A stretch of DNA of 64,000 nucleotides from an uncultured Prevotella sp. (GCA_902464615.1 CABQKA010000006.1:76738-140737); one strand, 5' to 3'; numbered from the stretch's first letter, positions 34,563 to 44,117 are shown. Program-made: numbers and translations. Notes: generated by a model from the letters alone, not told the origin.

Positions 34563-35672
34563 TTATTTCCCTCCTTTAATTCGATTACAAGTCTTACAAA
34601 GCATTTGGCAATTCTCCGCCACCGTTGTACCGCCTTCTTTCCACGGCGTAATGTGGTCAGCCTCCATTTCTTCCAATTCAAAATGCTTGCCGCAATGGAC
34701 GCAGATACCATGTTGCCGCTCGTAGGCTTCGCGCTTCTGTTTTTTGTCGAAAGTTCGGAAACTCAGGTCGCGCAGGTCACCGCTTAAAACATAACGATAG
34801 ATACCCGACTTCTTCATGATTTCGTCATCTTCCATCAAATCGTGTATCTGTTTTTCGAGAGTGGCTGTATCATATACGTTTTCGCCAAACTCATCATACA
34901 TGGCCCCCCAATCCAAACCTTTCATCTCGCGGCGGTATTTGGTAAATGTGGAACGTATCCATGTAATGATAGATACAAAGTAAGCCCATAGTTTATTGGC
35001 ATTCGGGTCAAACTGATGTAGTGCCATATATTTGTCCACGCTTTCCACATTGTCATGCCGAGCCGCCCATTTCAAAATAGTAGCCAAGTATGCCTGTTCT
35101 ATGGCGTTGCCGTTCAAAAAATCGGTTCCCATTTTATAGGCAGGGCATCCGTTCTTTGAAAAATGCCTACGGGCATCTGTTACGAAAGGTCCGGCATAAA
35201 CGGCATTCAGCAATTCTTGGTCAAGAAGTTTTTCTCCTGCGATGTTGATTACCCGGAACCAGTCGAGCTTTTCTTTGTCCGTGCCCTCGCAGAAATAGAC
35301 AGTCAGTTCATAGTTGAGGAACTTGGCTTTCTCTTCCTCTGTGAGTGTAGAAAAATAGAGTGTACCCCGATCTGGGTCAACGATATGAAAGTCGTGAGTG
35401 TAGAATCCACATATCGAGAGGGTACGTTGTTGCCCGTCAATCATTTCAAAATTACCGTTCTCATCCACGCTCCAATACATAATGTTAAGAGGAAAACCTT
35501 TGAGAATGGTTTCCACAACGGCTTGTTGCTGCTTCTCGTCATAACGGAACTCACGCTGATAGGGCGGACGTATGTCTAACTTGCCGTGATACCCTTTTAC
35601 TCCAGCATCGGGGTCGTTGACATATCCGTCAATTAAATCTTGGATTTTTATGGATTTCAATTCTATCTGCAT
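34563..35672 (-). CDS. DUF262 and HNH endonuclease fusion (GmrSD-like)
   Basis: The 369-residue protein has an N-terminal DUF262/ParB-like domain (about 1-230) with RPPYQREFRYD and the NTP-binding type motif IDGQQRTLS. The C-terminal HNH nuclease (about 315-369) shows CVHCG, ADHITPWKEGGTT, AENCQMLC and CNRIKG, so both the zinc cysteines and the H-N-H residues are present. GmrSD-type proteins restrict modified DNA. Together with a methylase two genes upstream, it may be the cutting partner of an unusual R-M system. It starts 3 bp after DinD ends. Confidence 0.88.
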   Translation of the reverse strand: MQIELKSIKIQDLIDGYVNDPDAGVKGYHGKLDIRPPYQREFRYDEKQQQAVVETILKGFPLNIMYWSVDENGNFEMIDGQQRTLSICGFYTHDFHIVDPDRGTLYFSTLTEEEKAKFLNYELTVYFCEGTDKEKLDWFRVINIAGEKLLDQELLNAVYAGPFVTDARRHFSKNGCPAYKMGTDFLNGNAIEQAYLATILKWAARHDNVESVDKYMALHQFDPNANKLWAYFVSIITWIRSTFTKYRREMKGLDWGAMYDEFGENVYDTATLEKQIHDLMEDDEIMKKSGIYRYVLSGDLRDLSFRTFDKKQKREAYERQHGICVHCGKHFELEEMEADHITPWKEGGTTVAENCQMLCKTCNRIKGGK

Positions 35673-35675
35673 ATC

Positions 35676-36533
35676 CTACTCCTTTCCGTTTTTAGAGTTT
35701 TTTTTCGTGCTTTGCTTCTTGGTCAGTGATTTTTCCTCAGACTTCAATCGCCGTTCTACCTTCTTCACATCCTCTCCAGCAGGCAATTGCTCCGGAACAA
35801 TTCCACGCTGCAGTAGCATATTCCTTACGGCTGCATTATTGTCCACGTGTTCACGGGTGATTTGCTCTTGCCCGTGTAAATCTTTTTGCTGCACATTCAC
35901 GGAAGTCATTTCCGCAGCAAAATCCTTGGCTTTGATGCTGATTGTCGGAAGGAAGTCTGCCAAAGGCCGATTGTCGGGAGCACCCAGTTTGCGCTTCAGC
36001 AGTGCCGTGTCCAAATGGAATAAAGCCTTGTCGCCTTTGGAGCGAATGATGCCGAACCCTTTGCTGTCTACCCCACGTTCGTATAGGATGCCCGATAAAC
36101 GGTTTTCCGTTTCTGCCAGTTTGTTACGTGCCATAACACGCTCGTGTTCCAATATCCGTTTCTGTACAAGCTCAGCCCGGCGTGTCTGCACTGCAAAATA
36201 GTTTTGTGCGAATGCCACCTGCGGTTTGCGTGGGTCTCCATTTTGGGCTATAAGGTAGCAGGCATAACGTGTCAACATATAGTCATTTACTTCACGCTGA
36301 GCTCCTTTCGCTAAGTCTATCATTTTGCTGACGTCAGCAAAATGATACGTAGCTTCTTGTCCTGCATTCTCACATGCAGTTTTTGCTTTCTCTATGATAT
36401 TCTCAAAGTTACGCCATTGAGCATAACCCAGTAAAGTGGAGAGTTCTCTTGCGCTCCAACATTCCACACCCTCATATTCGTTTGCTATGGATTCGAATTG
36501 GCGGAACAGTTCTATGATTTCTTCGGCTTTCAT
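35676..36533 (-). CDS. dinD: DinD-like DNA-damage-inducible protein
   Basis: The 285-residue protein is collinear with DinD. A BRO/KilA-like N-terminus (VECWSARELSTLLGYAQWRNFENIIEKA) is followed by DYMLTRYACYLIAQNGDPRKPQVAFAQNYFAVQTRR and a C-terminal basic tail. E. coli DinD inhibits RecA filament functions in vitro and is SOS-induced. A RecA-related or regulatory role in this operon is an inference. The start overlaps the methylase stop (TAATG), and DUF262-HNH follows after 3 bp. No LexA box was found here. Confidence 0.88.
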   Translation of the reverse strand: MKAEEIIELFRQFESIANEYEGVECWSARELSTLLGYAQWRNFENIIEKAKTACENAGQEATYHFADVSKMIDLAKGAQREVNDYMLTRYACYLIAQNGDPRKPQVAFAQNYFAVQTRRAELVQKRILEHERVMARNKLAETENRLSGILYERGVDSKGFGIIRSKGDKALFHLDTALLKRKLGAPDNRPLADFLPTISIKAKDFAAEMTSVNVQQKDLHGQEQITREHVDNNAAVRNMLLQRGIVPEQLPAGEDVKKVERRLKSEEKSLTKKQSTKKNSKNGKE

Positions 36534-37582
36534 TACTTTTTGATTTTACGGATTATAATTCGTGCATAAGGTAAAGATACAAGGCCATTTCTCAATATGT
36601 ACGGAGAATTCATATTGGCTGTGACATGAGCCTTATTTCCTTGCTTCCTTAAATTATCAATTGTAGCTTGTCCCATCGGCTTAAAACCGGCTGACCTTAT
36701 CCAATCTGTATCACAAGTATTTCCTATTATCTCAAACTGTTCGGGATTGTATTTATCCATAAATGTGATAGGAACTCCCATTAAGCCATCGTAATCCAAA
36801 GGAATATATTCTGTCTTTGACACATCTATAGCTTCATAATTTTCGTAAGTTGGATATTCGTCCGGTGTATAGTGCTTGTACAGAATGATGTCTTCATGCC
36901 GTTTCTTTATTTCCAGATTGGTAAACCATGTGACACCGGAAACTCGAATCATTCCTTCACGATGGTCACCAGCGGTAGCCTTGTCCTCATAATGTGAGAT
37001 GAAATGCCCGGCTCCACCCTTAAAACCATATCCTAACCATAATTTGTTTTCTTTGATAAGAGGAAATATCTCCTTATATTTAATAGCATTCTGATGCCCT
37101 ATAATCAAGAACTTCTTATCATACTCCATAAGTTGAGCCACATACTCCCGGAACAAGGAAAACGGTGGATTGGTCACCACAATATCCGCTTCTTTCAGCA
37201 ATTCGATGCATTCTTTACTACGGAAATCTCCATCACCTTTCAGCGGGCGTACTCCTATCTCTTCGGCATTAGGTATATGGTCGCCATTCTTGTCGCCTTC
37301 GTAAACCAAGTAAACGGCTTGCTCGCTCTTGTTTTGGCTGAACAAGTCAATGTCTTGATTCTTATAGCAAGTAGTAATCAGTTTCTTCAGTCCAAGAAAT
37401 TCAAAGTTATAAGCGAAATAAGTGAAAAAATTGCTTACACGTGGGTCATCGCAATTACATAATACAGTCTTACCGCGAAAATGTTCCCGGTAATGCCGCA
37501 ACTCGTTGTTGATGTCTTCCAGTTGCGTATAGAATTCATCCTTCTTGGCTTCTTTTGCCTTGTTCAGATTCTTATTAGCCAT
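36533..37582 (-). CDS. EcoRI-family adenine DNA methyltransferase
   Basis: The 349-residue protein is related to M.EcoRI: KKDEFYTQLEDINNELRHY, TVLCNCDDPRVSNFF, the catalytic motif IVVTNPPFSLFREY (motif IV), and GMIRVSGVTWFTNL. It transfers methyl from S-adenosylmethionine to adenine. M.EcoRI modifies GAATTC, but specificity here cannot be read from sequence. There is no EcoRI endonuclease beside it. The nearest nuclease is the DUF262-HNH protein. It starts 5 bp after the XRE gene. Confidence 0.9.
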   Translation of the reverse strand: MANKNLNKAKEAKKDEFYTQLEDINNELRHYREHFRGKTVLCNCDDPRVSNFFTYFAYNFEFLGLKKLITTCYKNQDIDLFSQNKSEQAVYLVYEGDKNGDHIPNAEEIGVRPLKGDGDFRSKECIELLKEADIVVTNPPFSLFREYVAQLMEYDKKFLIIGHQNAIKYKEIFPLIKENKLWLGYGFKGGAGHFISHYEDKATAGDHREGMIRVSGVTWFTNLEIKKRHEDIILYKHYTPDEYPTYENYEAIDVSKTEYIPLDYDGLMGVPITFMDKYNPEQFEIIGNTCDTDWIRSAGFKPMGQATIDNLRKQGNKAHVTANMNSPYILRNGLVSLPYARIIIRKIKK

Positions 37583-37587
37583 ATCAT

Positions 37588-37800
37588 TTAATCGAATTTA
37601 CCCTTGTTAATCAAATCTTTTGCATTCACTTCCAAAATTTCCGCTATCTTCATTAACATTTCCAATGAGGGTTGTGTCGCATTGGAACACCAGCGTGAAA
37701 TGGTCGCCTCGTTTTTTCCTAACTGTTCAGCCAACCATTTCCCGGTTTTTCCTTGTTCTACCAATACTATTTTTAGTCGGTTTATCTTTTCTGTTCCCAT
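37588..37800 (-). CDS. XRE-family helix-turn-helix regulator
   Basis: The 70-residue protein is a single HTH_3 domain: GKTGKWLAEQLGKNEATISRWCSNATQPSLEMLMKIAEIL. It resembles the controller (C) proteins of restriction-modification loci in size and position. It is first in the operon with the methylase. A 16-bp palindrome lies between its start codon and the -7 box, which suggests autorepression. Confidence 0.88.
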   Translation of the reverse strand: MGTEKINRLKIVLVEQGKTGKWLAEQLGKNEATISRWCSNATQPSLEMLMKIAEILEVNAKDLINKGKFD

Positions 37801-37810
37801 ATTAAATCGT

Positions 37811-37852
37811 ATTGCAGTTGTGCAATAATAATTGATTGTATCTGCAAAGATA
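37811..37852 (-). promoter_or_regulatory. Promoter and palindromic operator of the methylase/DinD operon
   Basis: The minus-strand -7 box TATCTTTG is at 37845-37852. Downstream of it, at 37811-37826, is the palindrome ATTGCAGTTGTGCAAT, ending 10 bp before the XRE start codon. A repressor bound there would block initiation or early elongation, fitting control by the XRE protein. Confidence 0.65.
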
Positions 37853-37967
37853 GTGATTACCTACCAAAATCATTCAGGTTTTGATAAGAAATTACTCTTA
37901 TGATTGAAATTCGAGTCTTGCTGTTTACTTATGGAGGTCGTATTGGGCGTTTTACTTGTGTCATATT

Positions 37968-38618
37968 TTACTTTTGAATTTGTTCCACTTTCAACTTCTC
38001 CTGCATCAGGCTGTCGGAAACAGCTCTCAAATCCCTGTCATAGCCGTCAGCCTCCTGCCGTATCCATTCGATGGCTTCCTCATCGCGCCGGATGTCGAAC
38101 ACATCATTCAGCCAAAGGATATGCTTTGCGTCGCATCCTCCCCATGAACGGATGACCCGGAATTTCAAAGCATCGTCCGCATACTGTCGTTTGGATTTCC
38201 AAAGTTCGATGTTGCCCCAGACGGAAAGGCCGCACACGACACCCATGCCTACCAAAAGAGAAAACACCTTGCTCGATTTGATGTCAAAGCTATGGCGGTG
38301 AACATGCTCCTGCGGTTCATCTTTCCGTTCTTCCGAACTTCGGACAAACGATTCATTCAAATTTCGCAACAGCCCCAGAATCCTGTTAGATGCGTAAACC
38401 TCTGCCTCCGCGAATTTGGTCAGCATGGCTTTCGTCTGTGCCTGATGCTCCTTTGCGGAACTGTCAAACAGCTCCTTTATGGGTGTCAAGTCCACCGCCG
38501 TAGGCTGTCCGCCAGATTGATTGTTGGTTACTTTGGGAGCGTTTTCCAACTTCCCGTTGATACCCTTGAGGTCATTCTTGATGTCTTCGAAGAGCGCGTA
38601 TACTTCGTTATTATCCAT
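37968..38618 (-). CDS. Mobilisation-region membrane protein, function unknown
   Basis: The 216-residue protein has an N-terminal helical, partly coiled region (about 1-115), one transmembrane segment (VFSLLVGMGVVCGLSVWGNIEL, about 135-155) and a charged C-terminal helix. Proteins of this layout sit directly behind the relaxase in Bacteroides mobilisable elements, as here (46-bp gap). It may tether the relaxosome to the membrane, which is inferred from position only. Confidence 0.7.
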   Translation of the reverse strand: MDNNEVYALFEDIKNDLKGINGKLENAPKVTNNQSGGQPTAVDLTPIKELFDSSAKEHQAQTKAMLTKFAEAEVYASNRILGLLRNLNESFVRSSEERKDEPQEHVHRHSFDIKSSKVFSLLVGMGVVCGLSVWGNIELWKSKRQYADDALKFRVIRSWGGCDAKHILWLNDVFDIRRDEEAIEWIRQEADGYDRDLRAVSDSLMQEKLKVEQIQK

Positions 38619-38664
38619 ATTCAGAATCTTATTTTAAGATGTCTCTTTTTCTTGTTCCTACGTT

Positions 38665-39498
38665 TTAATTTTCCTCGAAATAGTTCTCTTCCGCCTGAAC
38701 GTTTGCTTTGTCCGGCATGAAAATACCAATCGAACAGCTGTACAAATCATCGTTGCCACTTGGTTCGGTTGGGAATATGGACTGTTCTTCACGATGCAAA
38801 GGCGATTGTATCTCTAACCGCTCAGTGTGTCTGTTACGTTCCAATGCAGCGTCTATCTTGGAATAGCTGAACCGCCTGTCAATCTTGGAACCGCAGAACG
38901 AATAGCTGTTCATGGTGATAACTACACCCTGCATCTCGTCCGACTTACCCTTGTACTTGAACTGCATTTCCACGCCTTGTTTCTCCAAATTAGCGGCTAA
39001 TTGCCGCCAGTTTCCGCACCTTGAAACCTCCGATTTAAGAATGGAATAAAGCCCGTACTTGGTCTTGTCCGGCTCTTTCAGGCGGTGCTGCTTCACCCGT
39101 TCCTTGCCGTTGGCAAAGTACAGGTTATATTTCTTCGTCAGTTCCTTGCAGATGCGTGCGCTGCGTATCCGCTCGTTGCTGTCGCTGTTTGTCCTGCCGC
39201 TATTGGCGATTCGGTTGAACGCTATATGCACGTGCGGATGCTCCTTGTCAAAGTGGCGCACGATGAGAATCTGCGTGTCAGTTATCCCCATTTCCTTCAG
39301 GTATTCCAACGCCATTCCAGCCATTGCGCGGTCGGTCAGGCGGTGTTCACCTTCCTTGGAGAAAGCCAACGAAATGTGTCCGACGGGCTTAGTAACCTTT
39401 GGATTCATCTTCGATTGTGCATCGAAACTCATGGCTATCGTATTCTTGTTCTCGACAAACAGACCGTCACAGACAAGGATTTTAGCGTCCTTTTCCAC
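38665..39498 (-). pseudogene. Relaxase (MobA/BmgA type), N-terminus lost
   Basis: An open frame of 277 codons from a GTG at 39498. It contains MNPKVTKPVGHISLAFS and the histidine triad IVRHFDKEHPHVHIAFNRI, with FCGSKIDRRFSYSKID near the end of the domain. Relaxases of this family begin about 20 residues earlier with a catalytic Tyr in a K-G-S-S-F-x-G-x-x-Y-type segment. Here that part is missing and an in-frame stop precedes the GTG. It abuts the truncated integrase by 9 bp, so a deletion fused the two genes. It is unlikely to nick DNA. Confidence 0.75.
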
Positions 39499-39507
39499 TC
39501 ATCCGTC

Positions 39508-40443
39508 TTATGGGAATGGTGAGAGGATTGGGAACAGGTACGGGTTTTCCTTGCTGTGGTACTTCTTTATAAGTTCAATGGCTTGTGGCTGCAAGGGTAT
39601 CTTTATTAACTTGCCGGTCTTGTGCCTTTTATAAATTAGCTTGTTCTCCATAATGTTTGCTTGTGTGAGGTTAGCAATGTCTATGAAATTAATGCCACCA
39701 CAATAATAGGTGAATGCAAAGATGTCAATAGGAAATTTCATGTAGCGATTTGATGATTGGAATTGCAGCACACGTTCTATGTCCGCTTTTGTCAAGGCTC
39801 TCTTAATGGTGTCTTGATGAAGTCTTGCTACTTTGAACTTTTTGAATGGTTAGCAATCCGGTGAAACAGCATTTTCTTCCATTGCCACATTATAAATGGC
39901 TCTCAAAGTGCGGAATCGTATGCCAATGGTATTCTCTGCCAAACGCTTCTCTCTCAAAAACAATTCATAGCGTTTTAGCCAAGCCACATCCATTTCAGAG
40001 AAATAGAAATCAAGGCTGTGGCAGAACTCTTTAAGTGAGTTGTATAGTTGCTTGACTGATAAGGCATAGCTTTTACGACCTGACTTTATAAGAGAGGTGA
40101 TGTGTTCCTGAAAGACATTCTCCACCGTCTTACGGTTGGTGTGCTTCACGCTGACTTTCTCCACAAGCGAAGTAGAAGTGAACTCTTGATTGGTTGCTTT
40201 AAGCTCAATGATTTTAGCGGAGTATTCTTTGATTTTATCCGCTATAAGCATTTCGATGTACTCACGATTGGGGCAATCTGCCTTTGGTTCATTCTTGGAG
40301 AAGTCCCAATGTGCAGGATTCACGGATATGCCAAGACTGACATATTTCCGTTTTCTGTCTTTTGTCACTCTCAACATTAGAGGCGATTCATTGTTACTAA
40401 GCACCTTAGACTTGTAACAAACTGCTTTTACTGTAATTCCCAC
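39508..40443 (-). pseudogene. Tyrosine integrase with internal stop and lost catalytic end
   Basis: It starts MGITVKAVCYKSKVLSNNESP (Arm-binding domain), followed by a SAM-like core-binding domain (KTVENVFQEHITSLIKSGRKSYALSVKQLYN). An in-frame TAA at 39850-39852 interrupts the linker, and the frame then continues as RALTKADIERVLQF and FAFTYYCGGINFIDIANL. It ends at YLFPILSPF, before the HxxR, H/W and Tyr motifs. Both lesions remove activity. The gene points away from tRNA-Phe with its start about 100 bp from the tRNA 3' end, the usual place for a tRNA-targeting integrase. Confidence 0.85.
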
Positions 40444-40545
40444 GGTTTACACGCTGGTTTACACAGATTGCGTATATTGGGGCTAAAACAAGGGGTAAAA
40501 ACAACAAAAAAGAGAGCTACATTGCTGTAACTCTCTGATTTTCAG

Positions 40546-40618
40546 TGGTGCCACCAGGAATCGAACCGGGGACACAAGGATTTTCAGTCCTTTGCTCTAC
40601 CAACTGAGCTATGGCACC
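40546..40618 (-). tRNA. tRNA-Phe (GAA)
   Basis: 73 nt on the minus strand. Acceptor GGTGCCA/TGGCACC with discriminator A; anticodon stem AGGAC/..CCTT around CTGAAAA (anticodon GAA); T-arm GGTTCGATTCC. CCA is not encoded. The 3' end adjoins the integrated island and was probably its attachment site. Confidence 0.95.
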
Positions 40619-40637
40619 TCGTTTGTTAAAACCGGTG

Positions 40638-40645
40638 CAAAGATA
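40638..40645 (-). promoter_or_regulatory. -7 box of tRNA-Phe
   Basis: TATCTTTG on the minus strand, 19 bp before the tRNA 5' end. Confidence 0.6.
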
Positions 40646-40887
40646 CGGCTAAAAATGATTCCCTCCAAGCGAAACGGGATTTTTTCTGCAAAAAAATCGT
40701 TTCCGGTAAATATGAAACACATTTTCTCCCCTTTTTCCTTGGCCCAAGGGGGAATAAAGGATTTACTGGTTGCGTCATACAGGAAGCCTTGCGGTGGTGA
40801 CGGTATTCATAGAAGACGGGGGCCGGCTTCTTTTTCAACAGGCCATAGAAATAATCCGACATCGGTACGTCATTCCCTCCATAACAA

Positions 40888-40923
40888 ACGCGGAGGATAA
40901 GACAGATTGCCATCCTCCGCGTT
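40888..40923 (-). terminator. Terminator of the GH95 gene
   Basis: AACGCGGAGGAT (40888-40899) pairs with ATCCTCCGCGTT (40912-40923), 30 bp after the stop of the fucosidase on the minus strand, followed by a short T-rich run. The 40646-40887 stretch has no convincing gene. Confidence 0.7.
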
Positions 40924-40953
40924 CTCTTCCCTCTGTTTTCACATTTTCTTTCT

Positions 40954-43809
40954 CTATCTGCGCACTGTCAGCCGATAAACGCCACCTGAACGGGTATTGA
41001 ACGTAATAAGGTCGTCACCCTTGGCCACAATCTTCACCGCAGTACCATTCATGTCCGTCACGCTGGCCTGCGCGATGCCTTTATAACGCACTGCGCACGT
41101 CCGTCCTGCCCCGGATGTAATCACGGCCTCTGTCAGCCGGCCATCATGCCATGTCTGGTCCACTGTGAAGTCCCCGACTGCTTTCAGCCCGCTGACGACG
41201 CCGTCGCGCCAAAGCGATGGCAAAGCCGGCAGTAACTGGAGGGTATCCGTATGGCTCTGCAGCAACATTTCGACGATTCCGGCGCAACTTCCGAAGTTCC
41301 CGTCGATTTGGAACGGGGCGTGCGAATCGAAAAGATTATAATAAACGCCTCCGGAGTATTGGTCGACGTTATACGATGTGGAATGTTTCAACGCCGTTTT
41401 CAAAATCCGCCGTGCGTGGTCACCGTCGAGGGCGCGGGCCCAAAGGTTGATTTTCCATCCCATGGACCAGCCGGTCGAGGCGTCACCGCGGAGTTTAAGC
41501 GAATTGACCGCTGCGCGGAAAAGCGGACTTCCGGGATAAACCTGCCCCAACGGGTAGAGGCACATCAGGTGCGAAAGGTGCCGGTGGCCGTTTTCGCCGT
41601 TCTCAAAACCGCTGTATTTCCACTCTCGCAGTAATGTATCGCCTTTGACCACGCCATTCAGCGTGTCGCCCCATACGCCGGTGTAGATTTCCGTATGAAG
41701 GCCACGGTCCAGACGGTTAAACCGTTCTGTCAGCTTTTCCACAAAGTCGCGGTCCACCCCTGCGTCTGCCAATCCCAACACTTCTATGGCCTGCAAGGTG
41801 TTATGGAAAAGGTCCCACACCAGTTGCTGGCTATGTGCCGTAGCGTCCTGTTTCAGAATGGTCTGATTGTTCTGCTCGGGCGAATATTCATCGGGACAGA
41901 CCCAAGTGCCGTCATTCACCACGCGGTCCTGCACCAGGCGTTCCAACCAGAATTTCGTAGCACTCAGCATCACGGGGAAGCCCTTATCCTTCAGAAAATC
42001 GCGGTCCAACGTATAGCGGTAATGCTGCCAAATGTGCGTCGCGTACCAGGCATTGGCCACGACATAGTTTTCTCCCCAATTGGACTGCCCGAAGATATTG
42101 TTTTGCGTGAAGCACGTCCAGCCCACGCTTTGGCCCGACTGACGGGCATACGCCCGCCACTGCGGCTGCACCTCGGCCATATTATATAAATAGTGCAAGA
42201 ATGGCAGGTGAAGTTCCGACAGATTCGCTGACTCGGCGGGCCAATAGTTCATCTGCACATTGATATTGGAATGGATATCCGATTCCCAAGGCGGGGCGGC
42301 GGAATTATTCCAGATGCCCTGCAAGTTCGACGGCAAGTCCACACCTCGCGAAGAGGCAATCATCAAATAACGGCCGTAGTGGAAATAGAGCTGCTCCAGC
42401 ATGAAAGCCGGAGGCTGCGGGCTGTTGAAGTCCAATTCGTTGTAACGGTCTACCAGTTGATCCGTCGGCATGGTATTGGCAGCCAATGGGAAGCGCAATT
42501 CCACGCGGTTCCACAAGCGTTGGTAATCGCCCTCATGCCGGGCATAAAGTGCCGCCCAGCCTTTCGCGGCCGCGCCGTCCACACGGGCTTGCATTTTCTC
42601 GCCTAATTGCGCTGTCCCCGAGACGTAGGACAATTCCGACGGGGCGTAGTCCGTTCCGCCGGCCAATACGAGCAATACCTCGTCGGCTCCCGTCACCGTA
42701 ATGCCGTCCTCGCCGGTTGACATCGTTCCGCCGGCAGGTACCACCTTCATACGGCAGTCGTAGCTCACCGTCGTCAGTTTGCCGGCAAAACGTGCCTCAC
42801 CGTCCGCATAAGATGGCGAAGTGCGCCCCGCCTCATCGTCCATCGTTATACGCACACTGATCTTCCCTGGTGCGGAAGCAGACAGCCGCATGGCGACAAC
42901 TTGGTCCGGATAGCTGGCAATGTATTCACGCGTATAAGTGACCGACTTGTCGGGCGACTGGTAATGCACGGAGGCCACTCCGGTGCTCAGATCCAGCTGC
43001 CGGTAATATTCGCGCACCGCAGTTACGGCCGATGGTCCGAACACTCCGCTGATGTCCCGTATGTAAACATTGCCGAAACTTTGGTAAGCCCCGCGTCGGG
43101 CTGTCGTGCTGTCGCCCGTCCAAACCGTCTTCTCGTTAAACTGGATTTGCTCCTGGGCTATGCCGCCATAAACCATGGCGCCCAGCTGGCCGTTCCCGAC
43201 AGGCAACGCATACTCCATCCAGGGATTCTTCACAGACGCCAGCGTCACGGGGCGGTCGTACCAAAGTGTGTTGATATGTTCCGGTTCATATTTCTTGACT
43301 CCGACGACGGGGAAAGGCTGTACGATTTCCTTCGGCACGACGAAACGTAACAGATTGTTGTTGTCTCCCGCAGTCCATACTCCCAGCTCTTGTCCGGCGC
43401 CGGCGCCTCCGAACTGATTCAGGAAGGAAGTGCCTCCCCACTTGGCGGTAATGCACTTCAATTCCCACGAAGAGCCGTTTTTCACGAGTTCAAAATCGGC
43501 CGCCCGCGTAGCGGTCTCTGTCGTTTGGAAGCGTTTCCCGTTAAATTCCACATAACGTCCGCTTTTCCCGATCAGTTGCATGCGCTCTGGCGAACCGGTC
43601 AGTTTCCAGAGCTGCACATCTGTCCCGGCCAGTGCTGCCGTTTTCAGATTCTGCCCGTTGCCTTCGTCTTGGAGAACAGCCTCCCCAGCCGTGAACTGTA
43701 TGACGTACCATTGCTCTTCCGCCCCGTTGCTGAATTTGAGCGGCTGCGCCTGCGCGACGCACACCAAGGAGTATAGCACTCCCAACAGATAGCATAAATG
43801 TTTCCGCAT
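40954..43809 (-). CDS. GH95 alpha-L-fucosidase with N-terminal lectin-like domain
   Basis: The 951-residue protein has a signal peptide (LLGVLYSLVCVAQAQ). A domain of about 150 residues follows that looks ricin/lectin-like (WYVIQFTAGEAVLQDEG, GTSFLNQFGGAGAG). Next comes the GH95 N-domain (LWYDRPVTLASVKNPWMEYALPVGNGQLGAMVYGG, QFNEKTVWTGDS) and the (alpha/alpha)6 catalytic barrel (LQGIWNNSAAPPWESDIHSNINVQMNYWPAESANL; HLSHLMCLYPLGQVYPGSP). GH95 enzymes cleave 1,2-linked fucose (some act on galactose) by inversion. With the GH20 enzyme, this suggests host-glycan use. A -7 box lies at 43858-43865. Confidence 0.93.
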   Translation of the reverse strand: MRKHLCYLLGVLYSLVCVAQAQPLKFSNGAEEQWYVIQFTAGEAVLQDEGNGQNLKTAALAGTDVQLWKLTGSPERMQLIGKSGRYVEFNGKRFQTTETATRAADFELVKNGSSWELKCITAKWGGTSFLNQFGGAGAGQELGVWTAGDNNNLLRFVVPKEIVQPFPVVGVKKYEPEHINTLWYDRPVTLASVKNPWMEYALPVGNGQLGAMVYGGIAQEQIQFNEKTVWTGDSTTARRGAYQSFGNVYIRDISGVFGPSAVTAVREYYRQLDLSTGVASVHYQSPDKSVTYTREYIASYPDQVVAMRLSASAPGKISVRITMDDEAGRTSPSYADGEARFAGKLTTVSYDCRMKVVPAGGTMSTGEDGITVTGADEVLLVLAGGTDYAPSELSYVSGTAQLGEKMQARVDGAAAKGWAALYARHEGDYQRLWNRVELRFPLAANTMPTDQLVDRYNELDFNSPQPPAFMLEQLYFHYGRYLMIASSRGVDLPSNLQGIWNNSAAPPWESDIHSNINVQMNYWPAESANLSELHLPFLHYLYNMAEVQPQWRAYARQSGQSVGWTCFTQNNIFGQSNWGENYVVANAWYATHIWQHYRYTLDRDFLKDKGFPVMLSATKFWLERLVQDRVVNDGTWVCPDEYSPEQNNQTILKQDATAHSQQLVWDLFHNTLQAIEVLGLADAGVDRDFVEKLTERFNRLDRGLHTEIYTGVWGDTLNGVVKGDTLLREWKYSGFENGENGHRHLSHLMCLYPLGQVYPGSPLFRAAVNSLKLRGDASTGWSMGWKINLWARALDGDHARRILKTALKHSTSYNVDQYSGGVYYNLFDSHAPFQIDGNFGSCAGIVEMLLQSHTDTLQLLPALPSLWRDGVVSGLKAVGDFTVDQTWHDGRLTEAVITSGAGRTCAVRYKGIAQASVTDMNGTAVKIVAKGDDLITFNTRSGGVYRLTVRR

Positions 43810-43857
43810 AAACTGGATATTAGGTGGTATAAATCAATATAAAAAGATTATCACCCG

Positions 43858-43865
43858 CAAATTTA
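43858..43865 (-). promoter_or_regulatory. -7 box of the GH95 gene
   Basis: TAAATTTG on the minus strand, 49 bp before the start. The rest of 43866-44117 shows no gene. Confidence 0.6.
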
Positions 43866-44117
43866 GCAAACCAAGCCGGAATAAAATGAAAAGGGAGGCA
43901 CAGATTTGTGTCCTGCAATTAAAGGATGTGCCGTTACTGAGACCTGCCGGCGGCTGCTTTTCGGACAAGCCGCAACCGCTTACCTGTCCCGGCCGACCAT
44001 CCATCCGGACTAAACTTCTCACAATGAAAAATCATATCACCAATTTTACTTTCTTTTCTTTATCCGGTCTTTTATACAGAACGTCTGTCCGTAAGACATG
44101 AAAATCGACATAAATAT

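Noticed and set aside
37968..38618. Membrane protein as a defence effector
   Set aside because: It sits directly behind the relaxase in the layout of mobilisation regions, which is a simpler explanation than an effector role.
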